This document shows positions 11,868 through 23,377 of a stretch of 64,000 nt of DNA, one piece after another. Within the stretch, counting starts at the first letter, position 1. The number at the start of each line of letters is the position of its first letter. Under the pieces are notes generated by a model. That model searched no databases. It was not told the DNA's origin and worked only from the letters and a program-made list of their open reading frames with translations. The position numbers were made by a program, and so were the translations under genes. Source of the DNA: Astrothelium macrocarpum (taxonomy: Eukaryota; Ascomycota; Dothideomycetes; Trypetheliales; Trypetheliaceae); NCBI GenBank assembly GCA_021030915.1, contig JAGEMR010000128.1, positions 1 to 64,000 of the forward strand, read 5' to 3'.

Positions 11868-13861
11868 TCAATCATAAAACCTTCCTCTTTGCAACCTCTG
11901 TGGTAGATCCTTACTTTCAGCTGCAACAAAAGCAACATGACCAATGTCTGCGTCTGGCTTAGAGTCCCCAAGCATAATACGCACGTTTTGGAATTCCCTT
12001 GCCCGCTCCAAGCCAGACATATGCGATCCTTGCTCAGACACCATGGCATATAAAGAATCGCGAGTGAGCGAAGATACGTAGCCAAATATATCCGGCGCGA
12101 GAATGAGTGACTTGAGAATAACTGAGCATAAGGAGGTGGCGAAGAGCAATGTCGAGATGATAAGAAAAGTCAATAGCCATCCCCAGTGACAAACATAGGT
12201 GTCTTCAACCCTTTGCGATCCCTGGGCTAAAGTGCTATCGAAAGAAACCACTTCACCATCGGCGAGAGAGAAGTTTTTATACATGGTTTCATTTGAATCG
12301 AGATCAACTTCAATCCAAGGATTCGAATAGCTAGCTTGCCAGAGTGTGTTGATCACACTCTCTAATCGGGGACCGAGGACCGCAGGTGGGACTTTGGTGA
12401 GATTAACATAAGAAAAATCTTGGTTAAAATCAGTAGATGGATCGAAAAGCCATTTTTCAACATTGCTGCTTTCCTCGGCCAAGGTGTCTTCTTGACCCCG
12501 CGCGAGAGCCGATGGTAAGAAAGCGAAGATATCTGCAATGCAGACAGACATAGTGTCTGGAAAACCATCGCCACTGATTGTGGAACGTGATGGTGGGGAA
12601 CTTGGTAAAACTCGTATGGAACTGACCCGGCAATTGCTGTCTTGGCAAAACACCACAGATTCCAGCAATTGAGCGCCAATAACGCATTCAAATTGGCTAA
12701 CATCAGGATTATTCGGACCTGTATATGAAGTGGCCGATTGGAAAGTAAAGGGCTGGCCTTGTTCAAAAATATTGTTCGGAGGTGGTTGCTCAAGTGTGAG
12801 TGTGAATGATGCTGCATATCCCTGTAAAGCGCCGATATCCTGAGCTTTCAACCAGGATGATTTGCTACAGCTTATATTGTAATTTGCCGAGATCACGGTT
12901 CCGGTCATGTTGCCATGCGCTGGAGAGCCTGCCAGAGGAATCCCCAGCAGCGAGGACCATAGAGTGTTGTCGCTCGGAACAGTTTGCCATCCCGATAGGT
13001 TACTCGAGTTTGTACCAGCAAGGACATTGATATTAGGTATTTTGACGTTGCCCCAAAGGTCCACAGGAGAGTCTTGTCGCGAACGGGCCGACAGTAACGA
13101 GGCCATGAAAAGTGGATCGTAGATTTCTGACCCATGATTGTTGCTCGTTGATGGCATAAAGCTGCTATATTGACCTTCATATATTGGCAGGAAATACAAA
13201 TGATCCGTGAACTGGATTGTGGCAGGTTGCGTTCCAATCATGCGCAGTCCTGCTTGACCACCAATTGGGGACAAAGCCCAAGTTATTATCACTACAATAC
13301 CTAAGAAATCCCATCGACGCAGTTCGATATTCCTCTCGATCGCGATGAACAAGCTTTGACAGCCAACCAGTCGTTCCAGGACCTTGTGTGATCAGCGAGC
13401 AAGCAATGATACCATGGGAGCCAACTCACTCCGAGCGAGACGCCCCGCTCAGCTTTATAAATGGCGAGAATCTTGAAGAACTTTCCCACCAATGCTGCAA
13501 ATATGATTGGGAACAGGGTTGGCAGGACGAGAAGTGTCCGTTGAACGTTGGATCCGAGCCTAGATAACGGTTTATGATGGAGAGATGCTGTGATAGCAGC
13601 AAGGACTATATTCTTTGAGCTTCTGAAAGGTACCTGGAGGAATAGAGCGTCAGGTCGAAACTCACCAACGAAGAACAACGGGACCAGGGCAAGAAAAAAA
13701 TTCAACAAGAGCTCGAAACTCTTTCCAACCGTCCAGTCGCCAAGACGACGAGGTCTGCTCCCTGTTTCTTCATATTCGCACTCTTCTATCCTTGTTGGTG
13801 TGACCGAGTCGTCTCCGACCTTCTGTCCCCACAGAGCTGTATATCTGGTGAACTTGAGCAT
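11868..13861 (-). CDS. Multipass membrane protein of a conserved, uncharacterised fungal family
   Basis: Two exons, 13861-13430 and 13382-11868, separated by a 47-nt intron (13383-13429, GTGAGT..AAG). Splicing joins ERGVSLG to VLERLVGCQSLF in frame and gives about 648 residues. Four hydrophobic segments are visible: LLLNFFLALVPLFFVG, LLVLPTLFPIIFAALVG, the segment around FLGIVVIITWALSPIGGQ, and near the C-terminus LLTFLIISTLLFATSLC. The long region between the last two is probably luminal or extracellular and has several NxS/T sites (NSSNLS, NMT, NIS, NET). The order of segments, the WALSPIGGQ motif, the APDIFGYVSSLTRD stretch and the short RLQRGRFYD tail resemble a large fungal membrane family of unknown function. 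It is intact despite lying between degraded transposons. Function is not known. Confidence 0.82.
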
Positions 13862-14561
13862 GTCCAGTTATGATCAGAGAGGCAAAGCGAAGTGAACCAA
13901 GCTTTTGAGCAGAGCCAATTTTAACTATTCATTGACAAAATGGAAGGGTAGCTGGTGTACCTTATCTAACCGACAGAATTCTACACCGACCAGACAGAAA
14001 TAACTGCAACTGCATTATTGGCCCCATGTGATATTCCTAATGGGGCTGCGTGCTACATGTGATTGGGGGTATGTAAGGACTAAGAACTTGTTTTTTTTTT
14101 TTGCTCTGCATGTGTTGATGCATGTCGAATTATTGGCAACACAAGGCTTGACAAGATTCGTTCCATTCGTCGAACACACGAGCACAGTCTTGAGCTTCTA
14201 TATTCTGATTCTTGGTGTTTTCATAGATGTTGCCAGAGGATGCCAATGGTCTGTGGCTGCTGTTGAAGGAAGCAGCAAATCGCTTATGTAATTACACCAG
14301 TAAGCTGGTGAAGCTAGCAGCAGCATAGGGTCATCATCTGCTTCCCTGTAACTTAGCCTCCTAGATTTTTAACAACAACAGATCATGCTTTCAACGCATT
14401 ATCAGACAGCTGCAACAGTCATAGTCGATTGCCTTTTTTCCTTGTTCAGCCGTGATAATTGTGGTGGCGTAATCTAGCCCTGGTCGGCCATTGGCTCGAC
14501 CGGCTTGGGCCATGATATGGCTCTCGTACCCCCACTTTCGATGCCCTTCTATTTAACTGCA
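13862..14561. other. Intergenic, upstream of membrane protein gene
   Basis: Should contain the promoter of the minus-strand membrane protein gene. It has an oligo-T run near 14090-14102. The open frame at 14028-14291 has no recognisable features. No gene is called. Confidence 0.5.
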
Positions 14562-14705
14562 CAGTGGGCTACACTAGAAATGTCGCACCAGGATAAGCTC
14601 ACCGCCTTCCTATCTAGACGACTGGGAAAGTTTCAGCCGGAAGAGCTGCCTAGAGAAGAAGGTGGTGAGCTTATCCTGGTGCGACATTTCTGATGTCACC
14701 CACTG
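14562..14705. repeat. 144-bp near-palindromic element
   Basis: The left arm begins CAGTGGGCTACACTAGAAAT and the right arm ends with its imperfect reverse complement, ATTTCTGATGTCACCCACTG. The arms match over about 57 nt with roughly nine mismatches, around a central spacer of about 30 nt. The CAGTGGG tips resemble hAT-type ends, but the flanking 8 bp do not form a target duplication (TAACTGCA versus TTGCCTCC). A MITE or a fold-back element are both possible. Confidence 0.65.
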
Positions 14706-15517
14706 TTGCCTCCATAAACAGACATGAACTTGACGCCTGCTAAATCGACTCGATCTCGATGAGATGACACTTGATCTTCCACAAGCCTTGACTAAGCTGG
14801 ATTTCTCTTGTAGCGGTTGATGATCTGTAGGCAATGAACGGAGCCACCATGCGCAAGAAGCCAAAAACAATTCATGATATTAGACATGTAGCTCTAGCAC
14901 AAAACGACGTCTCTGCTCCTCAACGCGCAACCCAATGGAAGCGGCGATCTCGAAGTCATTTTTCGAGCCTGCGCTTAATGTGATTCGGCTTGGACTGTGA
15001 GCTGTTCTAATAATCCCTAGTGCCTCGCTCAGATTTGTCATTATACCCATTCTTTTCTCCAGATCTTTCCACACGTTGGATGAACACAAGTGGACCCATG
15101 CCTCGGGGACCGAGCCAAATCCAGGGTTGAGAAAGCCGTAAATGAGGTAGAAGTGACCCGATACAGCTACACGGCATTTGCTTGCTTCATCTAGTCCCTG
15201 TATGCGGCTGGGGGAAACTTTCCAGTAACCGCTAAAAGAAGGGTCTTTCATGGTGAGGAACTGCATCCTCGATTCATCCCAGAGATTGCTTGTAGCTGAC
15301 CGTTGAGTCACCTGAAATGCTCCAGACAGATGACTGTGGCGTGACCAGACGTGGATCGCGTATTCTTCAGCGCTCTTGAGCAAAGACTGGATGGACGTGG
15401 CCATACTTGCAATAACATATATCTCTCGCTCAATCCTTGGGCAATCTTTCCTATGGATGAAGTTGTCTGGTCCGCCGAGCTCAGTACTAAAACGGCGTTC
15501 GTCGCATCTTACATATA

Positions 15518-17686
15518 CGAGTGTGCACCACCTTGTGCACGGTCCCACACAATGCACGCTTGATTTCCGCCTCGCCGAATGTTTTCGTCTCGTAATAACT
15601 CCACCAATATGGGCTCAATTAAAGTAGTTCTTGAAATAGCAGATGTACAAAAATATTCTAATTATATTCAATTAATTAAAATTTATGAAATCCATCGTTC
15701 GATGTTATCGCGCCGTCATAAAAATATCATTAAAAATAGAATTAAAATCTTTTAAAATGATTTAATCAAATTTTTTTTATAATAAAAAGTCATATTAATT
15801 AATTAAATTAATATATTTATAAATTATGATATTCTATTTATTATATGAATAATTCATAATTTCGTAATAAATATTAATAAAAAAAAAATTGGAAAAAATT
15901 GAATAAATTATTTTATAAATTATAATTAATTAGAATTAAAATCAATATATTTTATCATTTTTGATTTTATTTAAAAAAAAATGAATAATTATAAATAATT
16001 AAAATTTTATTTTAAAATGATATAAATTTTTAAAATCATTTATTTTTTTATTAATAATTTAATAAATAAATTCTAAAATTGAATAATATAATATTTTTTT
16101 TTATAATATATATAATATAAATAAAAAAGATTTCGGGTTTAATATAAATATTAAATAATATTATATATTTATCAAATTATTTTAAAAATGAAATTTATTA
16201 TAAAAATCTGATATAAATATATTTTATATCTGAATTATTTTATTGATAACGATATATATAAATAATTCAATATTAATTCTATCAATTATTTTTGATTTTA
16301 TAATAAATAATATATAAAAAATATGAATTTATAATATGAATATAATAATTTATAAATATAATTTTATATCATTTTTATTTAAATGGATAAATGATAAAAT
16401 AAATTTTATATAATTTGATCAAATATTCAATAAAAATATTAAATTAAAAATTAATAATGATTTAAAATAAAGATTATTAATAATTAATGATTATAAAAAT
16501 TATTTAATAATAAAATTTTTCAATTATTATTATAATAATCAAATATTTATAATTATTTATTCATTTTATTTTATATATCGGTTTTAATTATTAAATATGA
16601 ATATTTTCAATTTTTTAACGATTTATTATAATCAGAAATTGGATCGTTAGATATAAATTATTGAAGATTTAATAATTCTTATAAAAATTGATTTTTTTTA
16701 ATTATTTTAACCGGTATATTAATAGATATTTACGTCATTAAATATTATTAATAATTGATTAAAAATAGATTTCTAATCATATAATTCATTTATTATATTA
16801 AATCAGATTTTTATCAGAAGATTTTAATAATATTCAGATCATTTCTTTTCAGAAATTTTTTTTATTTAGATTTTTATAAAATATTAACGATAATTTCGTA
16901 AAAAATTGAAAATATATTTAAATAATATATTTAAAAAGAAAATAAATAAATTCGAAATAATAATATTTTAAATAATAATAAAGAATAATTTATTAAAAAT
17001 AAAAAATCAGAATTTTAAAAAAATATTATATATTTAAAAATAATGAATAAAATATTAAAATAAAAAATTCAAATTATTAAATGAATATAATAAAATAATA
17101 TTTTGGAATTCTGATAAAATATAATAAATTCATAAATTGATATAATAAAAGAAGGAAAAAAAAAAATAATAAAAATAATAACTGATAATTTAAAAAAAAT
17201 AGATTTAAATTAATAAATAAATTAAAATTGAAATCAAAATTAAATATATTCAAATTTATAAATAAAATTAATAATTTTAGAAGAAATTAAAAATTCAATA
17301 AAAATAAAAGATTATTAAATAATATGAAATTATTAAATAATTTCGTAATAAAATTCAATATCAAAAAAAAAAAGGACGAAAATATATTATAATAATCAAA
17401 TCAGATAATTTGATTAATTTAAATATGAATAGATATATGAAAGATATAAATGAAACGGAATCAAATTTTAAATCTGATCGTCCGCGATGATAATAATAAT
17501 TATCATAATATTTTAAAAATTAATTTTAATGATTAGAATTATGTATGTGAAATTAAATTATTAATTAAATTAATTTTCATTTTATAATTAATTACGATAA
17601 TTGAATTGCGCGCGTTCGAATATATGGTGTTGAGAATGAGATGAGTGTGCATTGTGTGGGACCGTGCACAAGGTGGTGCGGACCTC
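15518..17686 (+). mobile_element. TA-flanked pogo-like transposon, copy A (2169 bp)
   Basis: The ends share an inverted GCACCACCTTGTGCACGGTC repeat of about 33 bp, with divergent outermost bases: CGAGTGT on the left and GAGGTCC (inverted) on the right. TA flanks both sides (15516-15517, 17687-17688). The interior from about 15650 to 17590 is A+T-saturated. A transposase helix-turn-helix start lies 91 bp inside the left end. It sits inside the HET pseudogene. Its length equals that of the inverted copy at 20551-22719 to the base. Confidence 0.92.
15609..15755 (+). pseudogene. Transposase N-terminal remnant, copy A
   Basis: Frame MGSIKVVLEIADVQKY, then NYIQLIKIYEIHRSMLSRRH. The spacing and the IHRS.LSRRH motif match the psq-type helix-turn-helix of pogo/Fot1 transposases (NYTQ.AK.YGV.RSTLSRRH). 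The frame stops at about 15755 and the remainder is unreadable. The left terminal repeat is 91 bp upstream. Confidence 0.75.
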
Positions 17687-18540
17687 TAGTCCAGGGTCTA
17701 TCTGTTGAATGTGCATCGCATAAATCGAAGGGTTACGCTTTGCAGGCTGACAATTGAGGTCCAAGCTGTAAATTCCGCGTTGATAATCAATCTGAAGATC
17801 AGTTCGAGGAAAATGAAGCCTCTTGTTAGTCAAAACGAAAGCCATGTTCAAATGCACGTTCGACGTGTGTATGAGGTCTCCACATCCCAGGAAATCCCTC
17901 GGATATGTAGCAAATAAGGTGCAGTAGATTGATCGAGCGGAGGGCGAATCTGGCATTGCAGGCGGAGGCTGATTATGGAACGCAAAAATGGAAAAGTCGT
18001 TTGAGTTTTTGATAACTTCCTCCTGCAGTCGTACGAATGCCTTTGGACCTTCGCCGTAAAGTATCGGCATATTGATATTCGGTATCCCCGAGAGGCAGTA
18101 CGCCATGTCCTCTTCGCGAATTGTCTCCCGCTCAGCAGCCCAAGATATCCTGCGGGCTATCGGGCGAGAACCAATCAAATCTCTGTCAGCCAACACATAT
18201 TTATCTATGGAAGTGATAACTGAGATGAGAGATGCCAGCGTCGTTTTGGAGCCAAAGTGCTTCCATTGAGCATCGAAAAACTCTACGCGCCGTGGTGCTA
18301 TTAATTCTTGTAGACACCAACCCCTTATGAACTATCTGCATTCTGATAGGACAATGTCGAGCGCTGTAGAATGAGTCTCAATATCAGACAGTAGGACATA
18401 ACAGATATCTGCTTTTTCATATAATTGAAATATAGAATTAATTATTTCGTTCAATTCAAAACTGTTCGTTTTGTCTAATGCAACAAGTGTCAATTCAGAT
18501 CCAATCAAAGCCATTACGTAATATTTAATCACATAATTTG

Positions 18541-20548
18541 AGAATCTTTTTATATCCTGATTTTTGCTTTAGAAAATGTTATGAAGAATGCCTCCAGACA
18601 TCGGAATGATAAACGGGTATTATTAATTATTTGAATAATTCATAATTAATGAATTAGAATTGGATTGGATAAATTATCTAATATTATTCCGACTTTTATC
18701 CGATTATCTGAATTAATTTTCACATTAAAAAAAGTTTTTTCATTTTATTCTTGTATGAGATTTTTATAAAATGATATCCAATTCTGAAATTTCTTTTATC
18801 ATTTCTTCTTCTGAAATTATAAACATATGAAAAAAAAATCGAAAATAAATCTTTATTATCTATTAATATATTCATAAATCATAAAAGAACGAATTTAAAA
18901 AAAAAATAATAGAATAATTCTTTATTATATATTTGAGAATTATTTATATAAAATAATTATCATAATTAATTTTCAAAATCATTTCAAAATTCAATATAAA
19001 ATTTATATTGATTTTTATATATTTTATATAAAACAAATTTCTATTTTTCAATTTTTGAATTTTTATTATAGAATTATAGAAGATATATATAAAATGAATA
19101 AATTTGAATATTTGATATATAAGAAGATATTTCAATAAAAATAAAAGATTTTTTATAAAATTTTAATCAATCTAATGATTATATAAAATCTTTTTTTTTA
19201 ATTAATTAAATGGTCAGAATTTTATATTTTATTTTTAATTTTAAATCCGGCGATAATAGAATATATTCCAATAAATGTTAAAATTCTTATTTTATATATA
19301 AAAAAATAATTTATATGATAAAAAGATCTTATATAAAAAGAATTCCAATTTATTTTAATTAATATTTATTTTTCAATTAACATCTGAATTTTATTCAATC
19401 ATTTTCTTTTTTTCATAATTTATACGTATTATATGAATAATAATTTCAAATTTCGAAAAATTCTTCTAATTTTTTATATGATAATTGGCCATTCAGAAAA
19501 AAATTAATAAATAATTATTGATCAAATTCTTTAAGAATATAAAATAAAATATAAAATTGGAATTATGATTAGAAATAATTCTAATATAAACAATATTTTA
19601 TATCATATGATGAATAAAAAATTCAAAATATATAAAATTTTTTGGAATTTATAAAAATAAAGAATTCGTTATTCAGATTATATCATTAATTTTATTATAT
19701 AAGATTTTTTTTTTAAAAATTTTATGAATATTATTTTTATAAAATTATACGATTAATAAAAATAAAATGGAATTGAATTAAATGAATATTAATAATAAAA
19801 TAAAATAAATCATTTTCGTATAATGAAAATTTTTAAAAAATTTTATAATATTATTATTCATAATCGAAATTCATTAATTCATATAAAAGATTTTAAATAT
19901 TTTATAAAAAAATTATTTTTATTGAATAATTATATAAAATGGAATTTTTGATTCAATCTTTTTGAAATTATAATTAATTATGAATCGTAGATTAATTAAT
20001 ATATAAGATTTTATTTTGAAATTTTAAAATCTGATTTTTTTGATATATATAAATGGAAATATTTTTATATTATTTATATATTCTTAATGCCATTTCGTAT
20101 AATAATTTTTGCGTTTAAAAATAATCAATCATATATTAATAAAATATTAGAATAGATAGATATCTTATTCATATATATTAAAACCTTTTTGATATATATA
20201 AATTAATTTAAATTTATATTTATATAATAAAAATTAATAAAATTAGAATGAAAAAAAAGATATAATTTCAGATTTTATTATACGAATTAAATTTAATTGG
20301 AATAAATTTTAAAAATATTACAAAATTTCAAATGATTCATCATATTATATCGTAATTTTAATATTTCATTCATATTATTATATGAATTATATTTAATAAA
20401 TTTGATTAAAATAATGAAAATGTCCAATTTTATAAAATATTCAATTTTTTTGGAATGAATATTAAACAATTCATAATATTATTGAATTTTTTTTATATAA
20501 AAATATCCGTCCAAGAATTCTGATGAAATAATTTCAAATAATTTTATA
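18541..20548. other. A+T-saturated block between HET pseudogene and copy B
   Basis: About 2 kb of RIP-like sequence continuous with the eroded 5' end of the HET gene. It may hide a further dead transposon or the HET promoter. No terminal repeats or frames are recognisable. Confidence 0.75.
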
Positions 20549-20550
20549 TA

Positions 20551-22719
20551 GAGGTCCGCACCACCTTGTGCACGGTCCCACACAATGCACATTCATCTCA
20601 TTCTCAACACCACGTATTCGAATATACACAATTCAACCACCATAATTAATTATAAAATGAAAATTAATTTAATTAATAATTTAATTTCACATACATAATT
20701 CTAATCATTAAAATTAATTTTTAAAATATTATGATAATTATTATTATCATCGCAAATAATCAGATCTAGAATTTGATTCCATTTCATTTATATCCTTCAT
20801 ATATCCATTTATATCCAAATCAGTCAAATTATTTAATTTGATTATTATAATATATTTTCGTCCTTTTTTTTTTTAATATTAAATCTTATTATGAAATTAT
20901 TTAATAATTTTATATTATTCAATAATTTTCTATTTTTATTAAATCTTCAATTTCTTTTAAAATTATTAATTTTATTCATAAATTCAAATATATTTAATTT
21001 TAATTTCGATTTTAATTTATTTATTAATCTGAATTTATTTCTTTTAAATCATCAATTATTATTTTTATTATTTCTTTTTTTTCTTCTTTTATTATATTAA
21101 TTCATGAATTTATTATATTTTATCAGAATTTCAAAATATTATTTTATTATATTCATTTAATAATTTGAATTTTTTATTTCGATATTTTATTCTTTATTTT
21201 TGAATATATAATATCTTTTTAAAATTTTAATTTTTTATTTTTAATAAATTATTCTTTATTATTATTTAGAATATTATTATTTCGAATTTATTTATTTTTT
21301 TTTTAAATATATCGTTCAGATATATTTCCAATTTTTTATAAAATTATTGTTAATATTTTATAAAAATCTGAATAAAAAAAATTTCTAAAAAAGAATAATT
21401 TAAATATTATTAAAATTTTCTAATAAAAATCTGATCTAATATAATAAATGAATTATATAATTGAAAATTTATTTTTAATCAATTATTAATGATATTTGAT
21501 GATATAAATATCTATTAATATACCGGCCAAAATAATTGAAAAAAATCAATTTTTATAAAAATTATTAAATTTTTAATAATTTATATCTAATAATCCAATT
21601 TCTGATTATAATAAATCGTCAAAAAATTAAAAATATTCATATTTAATGATTAAAATTAATATATAAAATAAAATAAATAAATAATTATGAATATTTAATT
21701 ATTATAATAATAATCAAAAAATTTTATTATTAAATGATTTTTATAATCATTAATTATTAATAATTTCCATTTTAAATTATTATTAATTTTTAATTTGATA
21801 TTTTTATTAAATATTTGATCAAATTATATAAAATTCATTTTATTATTTATTTATTTAAATAAAAATAATATAAAATTATATTTATGAATTATTATATTCA
21901 TATTATGAATTCATATTTTTTATATATTATTTATTATAAAATCGAAAATAATTGATAGAATTAATATTAAATTATTTATATATATCATTATTAATAAAAT
22001 GATTCAGATATGAGATATATTTATATCAAATTTTTGTAATAAATTTCATTTTTAAAATAATTTAATAAATATATAATATTATTTAATATTTATATCAAAT
22101 ATAAAATCTTTTTTATTTATATTATATATATTATGAAAAAGAATATTATATTATTCAATTTTAGAATTTATTTATCAAATTATTAATAAAAAAATAAATA
22201 ATTTTAAAAATTTATATTATTTTAAAATAAAATTTTAATTATTTATAATTATCCGTTTTTTTTTTAATAAAATTAAAAATAATAAAATATATTAATTTTA
22301 ATTCTGATTAATTATAATTTATAAAACGATTTATTTAATTTTTTTCAATTTTTTTTTTATTGATATTTATTATGAAATTATAAATCATTCATATAATAAA
22401 TAGAATATCATAATTCATAAATATATTAATCTAATTAATTAATATGATTTTTTATTATAAAAAAAATTTGATTAAATTATTTCAAAAGATTTCAATTCTA
22501 TTTCTGATGATATTTCTATGACGGCGTGATAATATCAAATAATGGATTTCATGGATTTTAATTAATTAAATATAATTAAAATATTTTTACGCATCTGCTA
22601 CTTCAAGAGCTACTTCAATTGAGCCCATATTGGTGGAGTTATTACGAGACGAAAACATTCGGCGAGGCGGAAATCAAGCGTGCATTGTGTGGGACCGTGC
22701 ACAAGGTGGTGCACACTCG
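20551..22719 (-). mobile_element. TA-flanked pogo-like transposon, copy B (2169 bp, inverted)
   Basis: Reverse-complement copy of the element at 15518-17686. It has the same terminal repeats, the same divergent tips, the same 2169-bp length and TA duplications at 20549-20550 and 22720-22721. The interior is A+T-saturated. Its transposase start (minus strand, 22628) lies 91 bp inside the end, the same offset as in copy A. The right flank has normal composition, while the left flank is A+T-rich. Confidence 0.92.
22480..22628 (-). pseudogene. Transposase N-terminal remnant, copy B
   Basis: The frame starts MGSIEVALEVADA and then hits an in-frame TAA where copy A has CAA (Gln). Further on, LIKIHEIH and LSRRHRN are readable. 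The C-to-T-type differences fall at other sites than in copy A, so each copy was mutated separately. It is non-functional. Confidence 0.75.
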
Positions 22720-22721
22720 TA

Positions 22722-23280
22722 TTGCTCCCGTTCTGTTTTTGAAGGGTAGGGCGAGCTAAAGCAGCGGTGGCTGGAGCCAAAACGGGCACCACATTCCCCA
22801 GTACATAGCATTTAGTATTGTACCCAGGCATCCATGATTCGAGACGCCAATCTTGAGTACGACATCATGTGAAGTCATTTTGCCCTGCTTTGACGAGAGT
22901 GTTCTGGTCCTTTTGTATAGCATCGGTGGCAAAGCACTGATCATTTTTGGAATCCAAAAACGTTGTAATACCGTATGAACATCTTGAAATTCATAAAGTG
23001 GTGTTATGAAGAGCGAAATGTTGTAAAATCTTGGGGGTTGTGATGTGCATTGCTTGTCAAACGGAAAGTGTCGAAAATCAAAGAAAGTGTTTGTCAATGT
23101 AGGTTTTCGCATGTAGAAAATCAGATAATTGGTAAGCATCAAAGATAAATACACAAACTAGGAGACAAATAGGCAAGATAAGAGATAAAATCACATGACT
23201 TACTTACATTACCTGTTATGTTGTGAGCATAGTGAAAAGTTGGGATTCATATAATTGTAACGCACCACTACTGCACCATG
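22722..23280. other. Flank of copy B, possible gene remnant
   Basis: Normal-composition DNA. A minus-strand frame (23154-22756, 132 codons) and an alternative frame ending against the transposon (DWRLESWMPGYNTK..., 22831 downward) have no recognised domain. Either could be the remnant of a host gene hit by the insertion. I do not call a gene. Confidence 0.35.
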
Positions 23281-23377
23281 GCTCTCATGGCGCAGTGGTA
23301 GCGCGCCGTTCTTATATTGTTTGCTTCAGCAATATGGCGTCATGCGGATGTCGTGGGTTCGAGCCCCACTGGGAGCA
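23281..23377 (+). tRNA. tRNA-Ile (UAU anticodon) with a 25-nt intron
   Basis: The acceptor GCTCTCA pairs with TGGGAGC, followed by discriminator A at 23377. The D-arm is GCGC-AGTGGTA-GCGC. The T-arm is GTGGG-TTCGAGC-CCCAC. The anticodon loop begins CTTATA, giving anticodon TAT. An intron (about 23317-23341) follows position 37, as in tRNA-Ile(UAU) genes of other eukaryotes. The internal promoter boxes A (TGGCGCAGTGG) and B (GGTTCGAGCCC) are intact. One oddity is a U-U mismatch at the 31-39 pair of the anticodon stem. A short oligo-T run lies at about 23449-23461. The antisense frame over it is a typical tRNA artefact. Confidence 0.8.

Larger units (their letters stand above)
14880..18531 (-). 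pseudogene. HET-domain gene, split by a transposon and RIP-damaged
   Basis: Minus strand, 5' to 3'. A badly eroded N-terminal piece (18531-18332) contains LDKTNSFELNEIINSIF and ADICYVLLSDIETHS, matching the HET signature CIDK.SSAELSEAINSMF..Y..A..CYAYLSD. An in-frame TAG follows where HET proteins have Trp (SECR-stop-F.RGWCLQELIAP), consistent with TGG-to-TAG. The frame then runs clean through APRRVEFFDAQWKHFGSK, EDMAYCLSGI and GEGPKAFVRLQEEVIKNS to DPGL. There the 2169-bp element at 15518-17686 interrupts it. Beyond the element the same frame resumes as YVRCDERRFSTEL (minus strand, from 15517) and continues to a stop at 14880. HET proteins trigger cell death in heterokaryon incompatibility. 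This copy is dead for three reasons: insertion, premature stop and eroded start. Confidence 0.88.

Noticed and set aside
20891..21100. Phe/Leu-rich ORF that looks like a membrane peptide
   Set aside because: It is A+T-saturated transposon interior; such frames are expected by composition.
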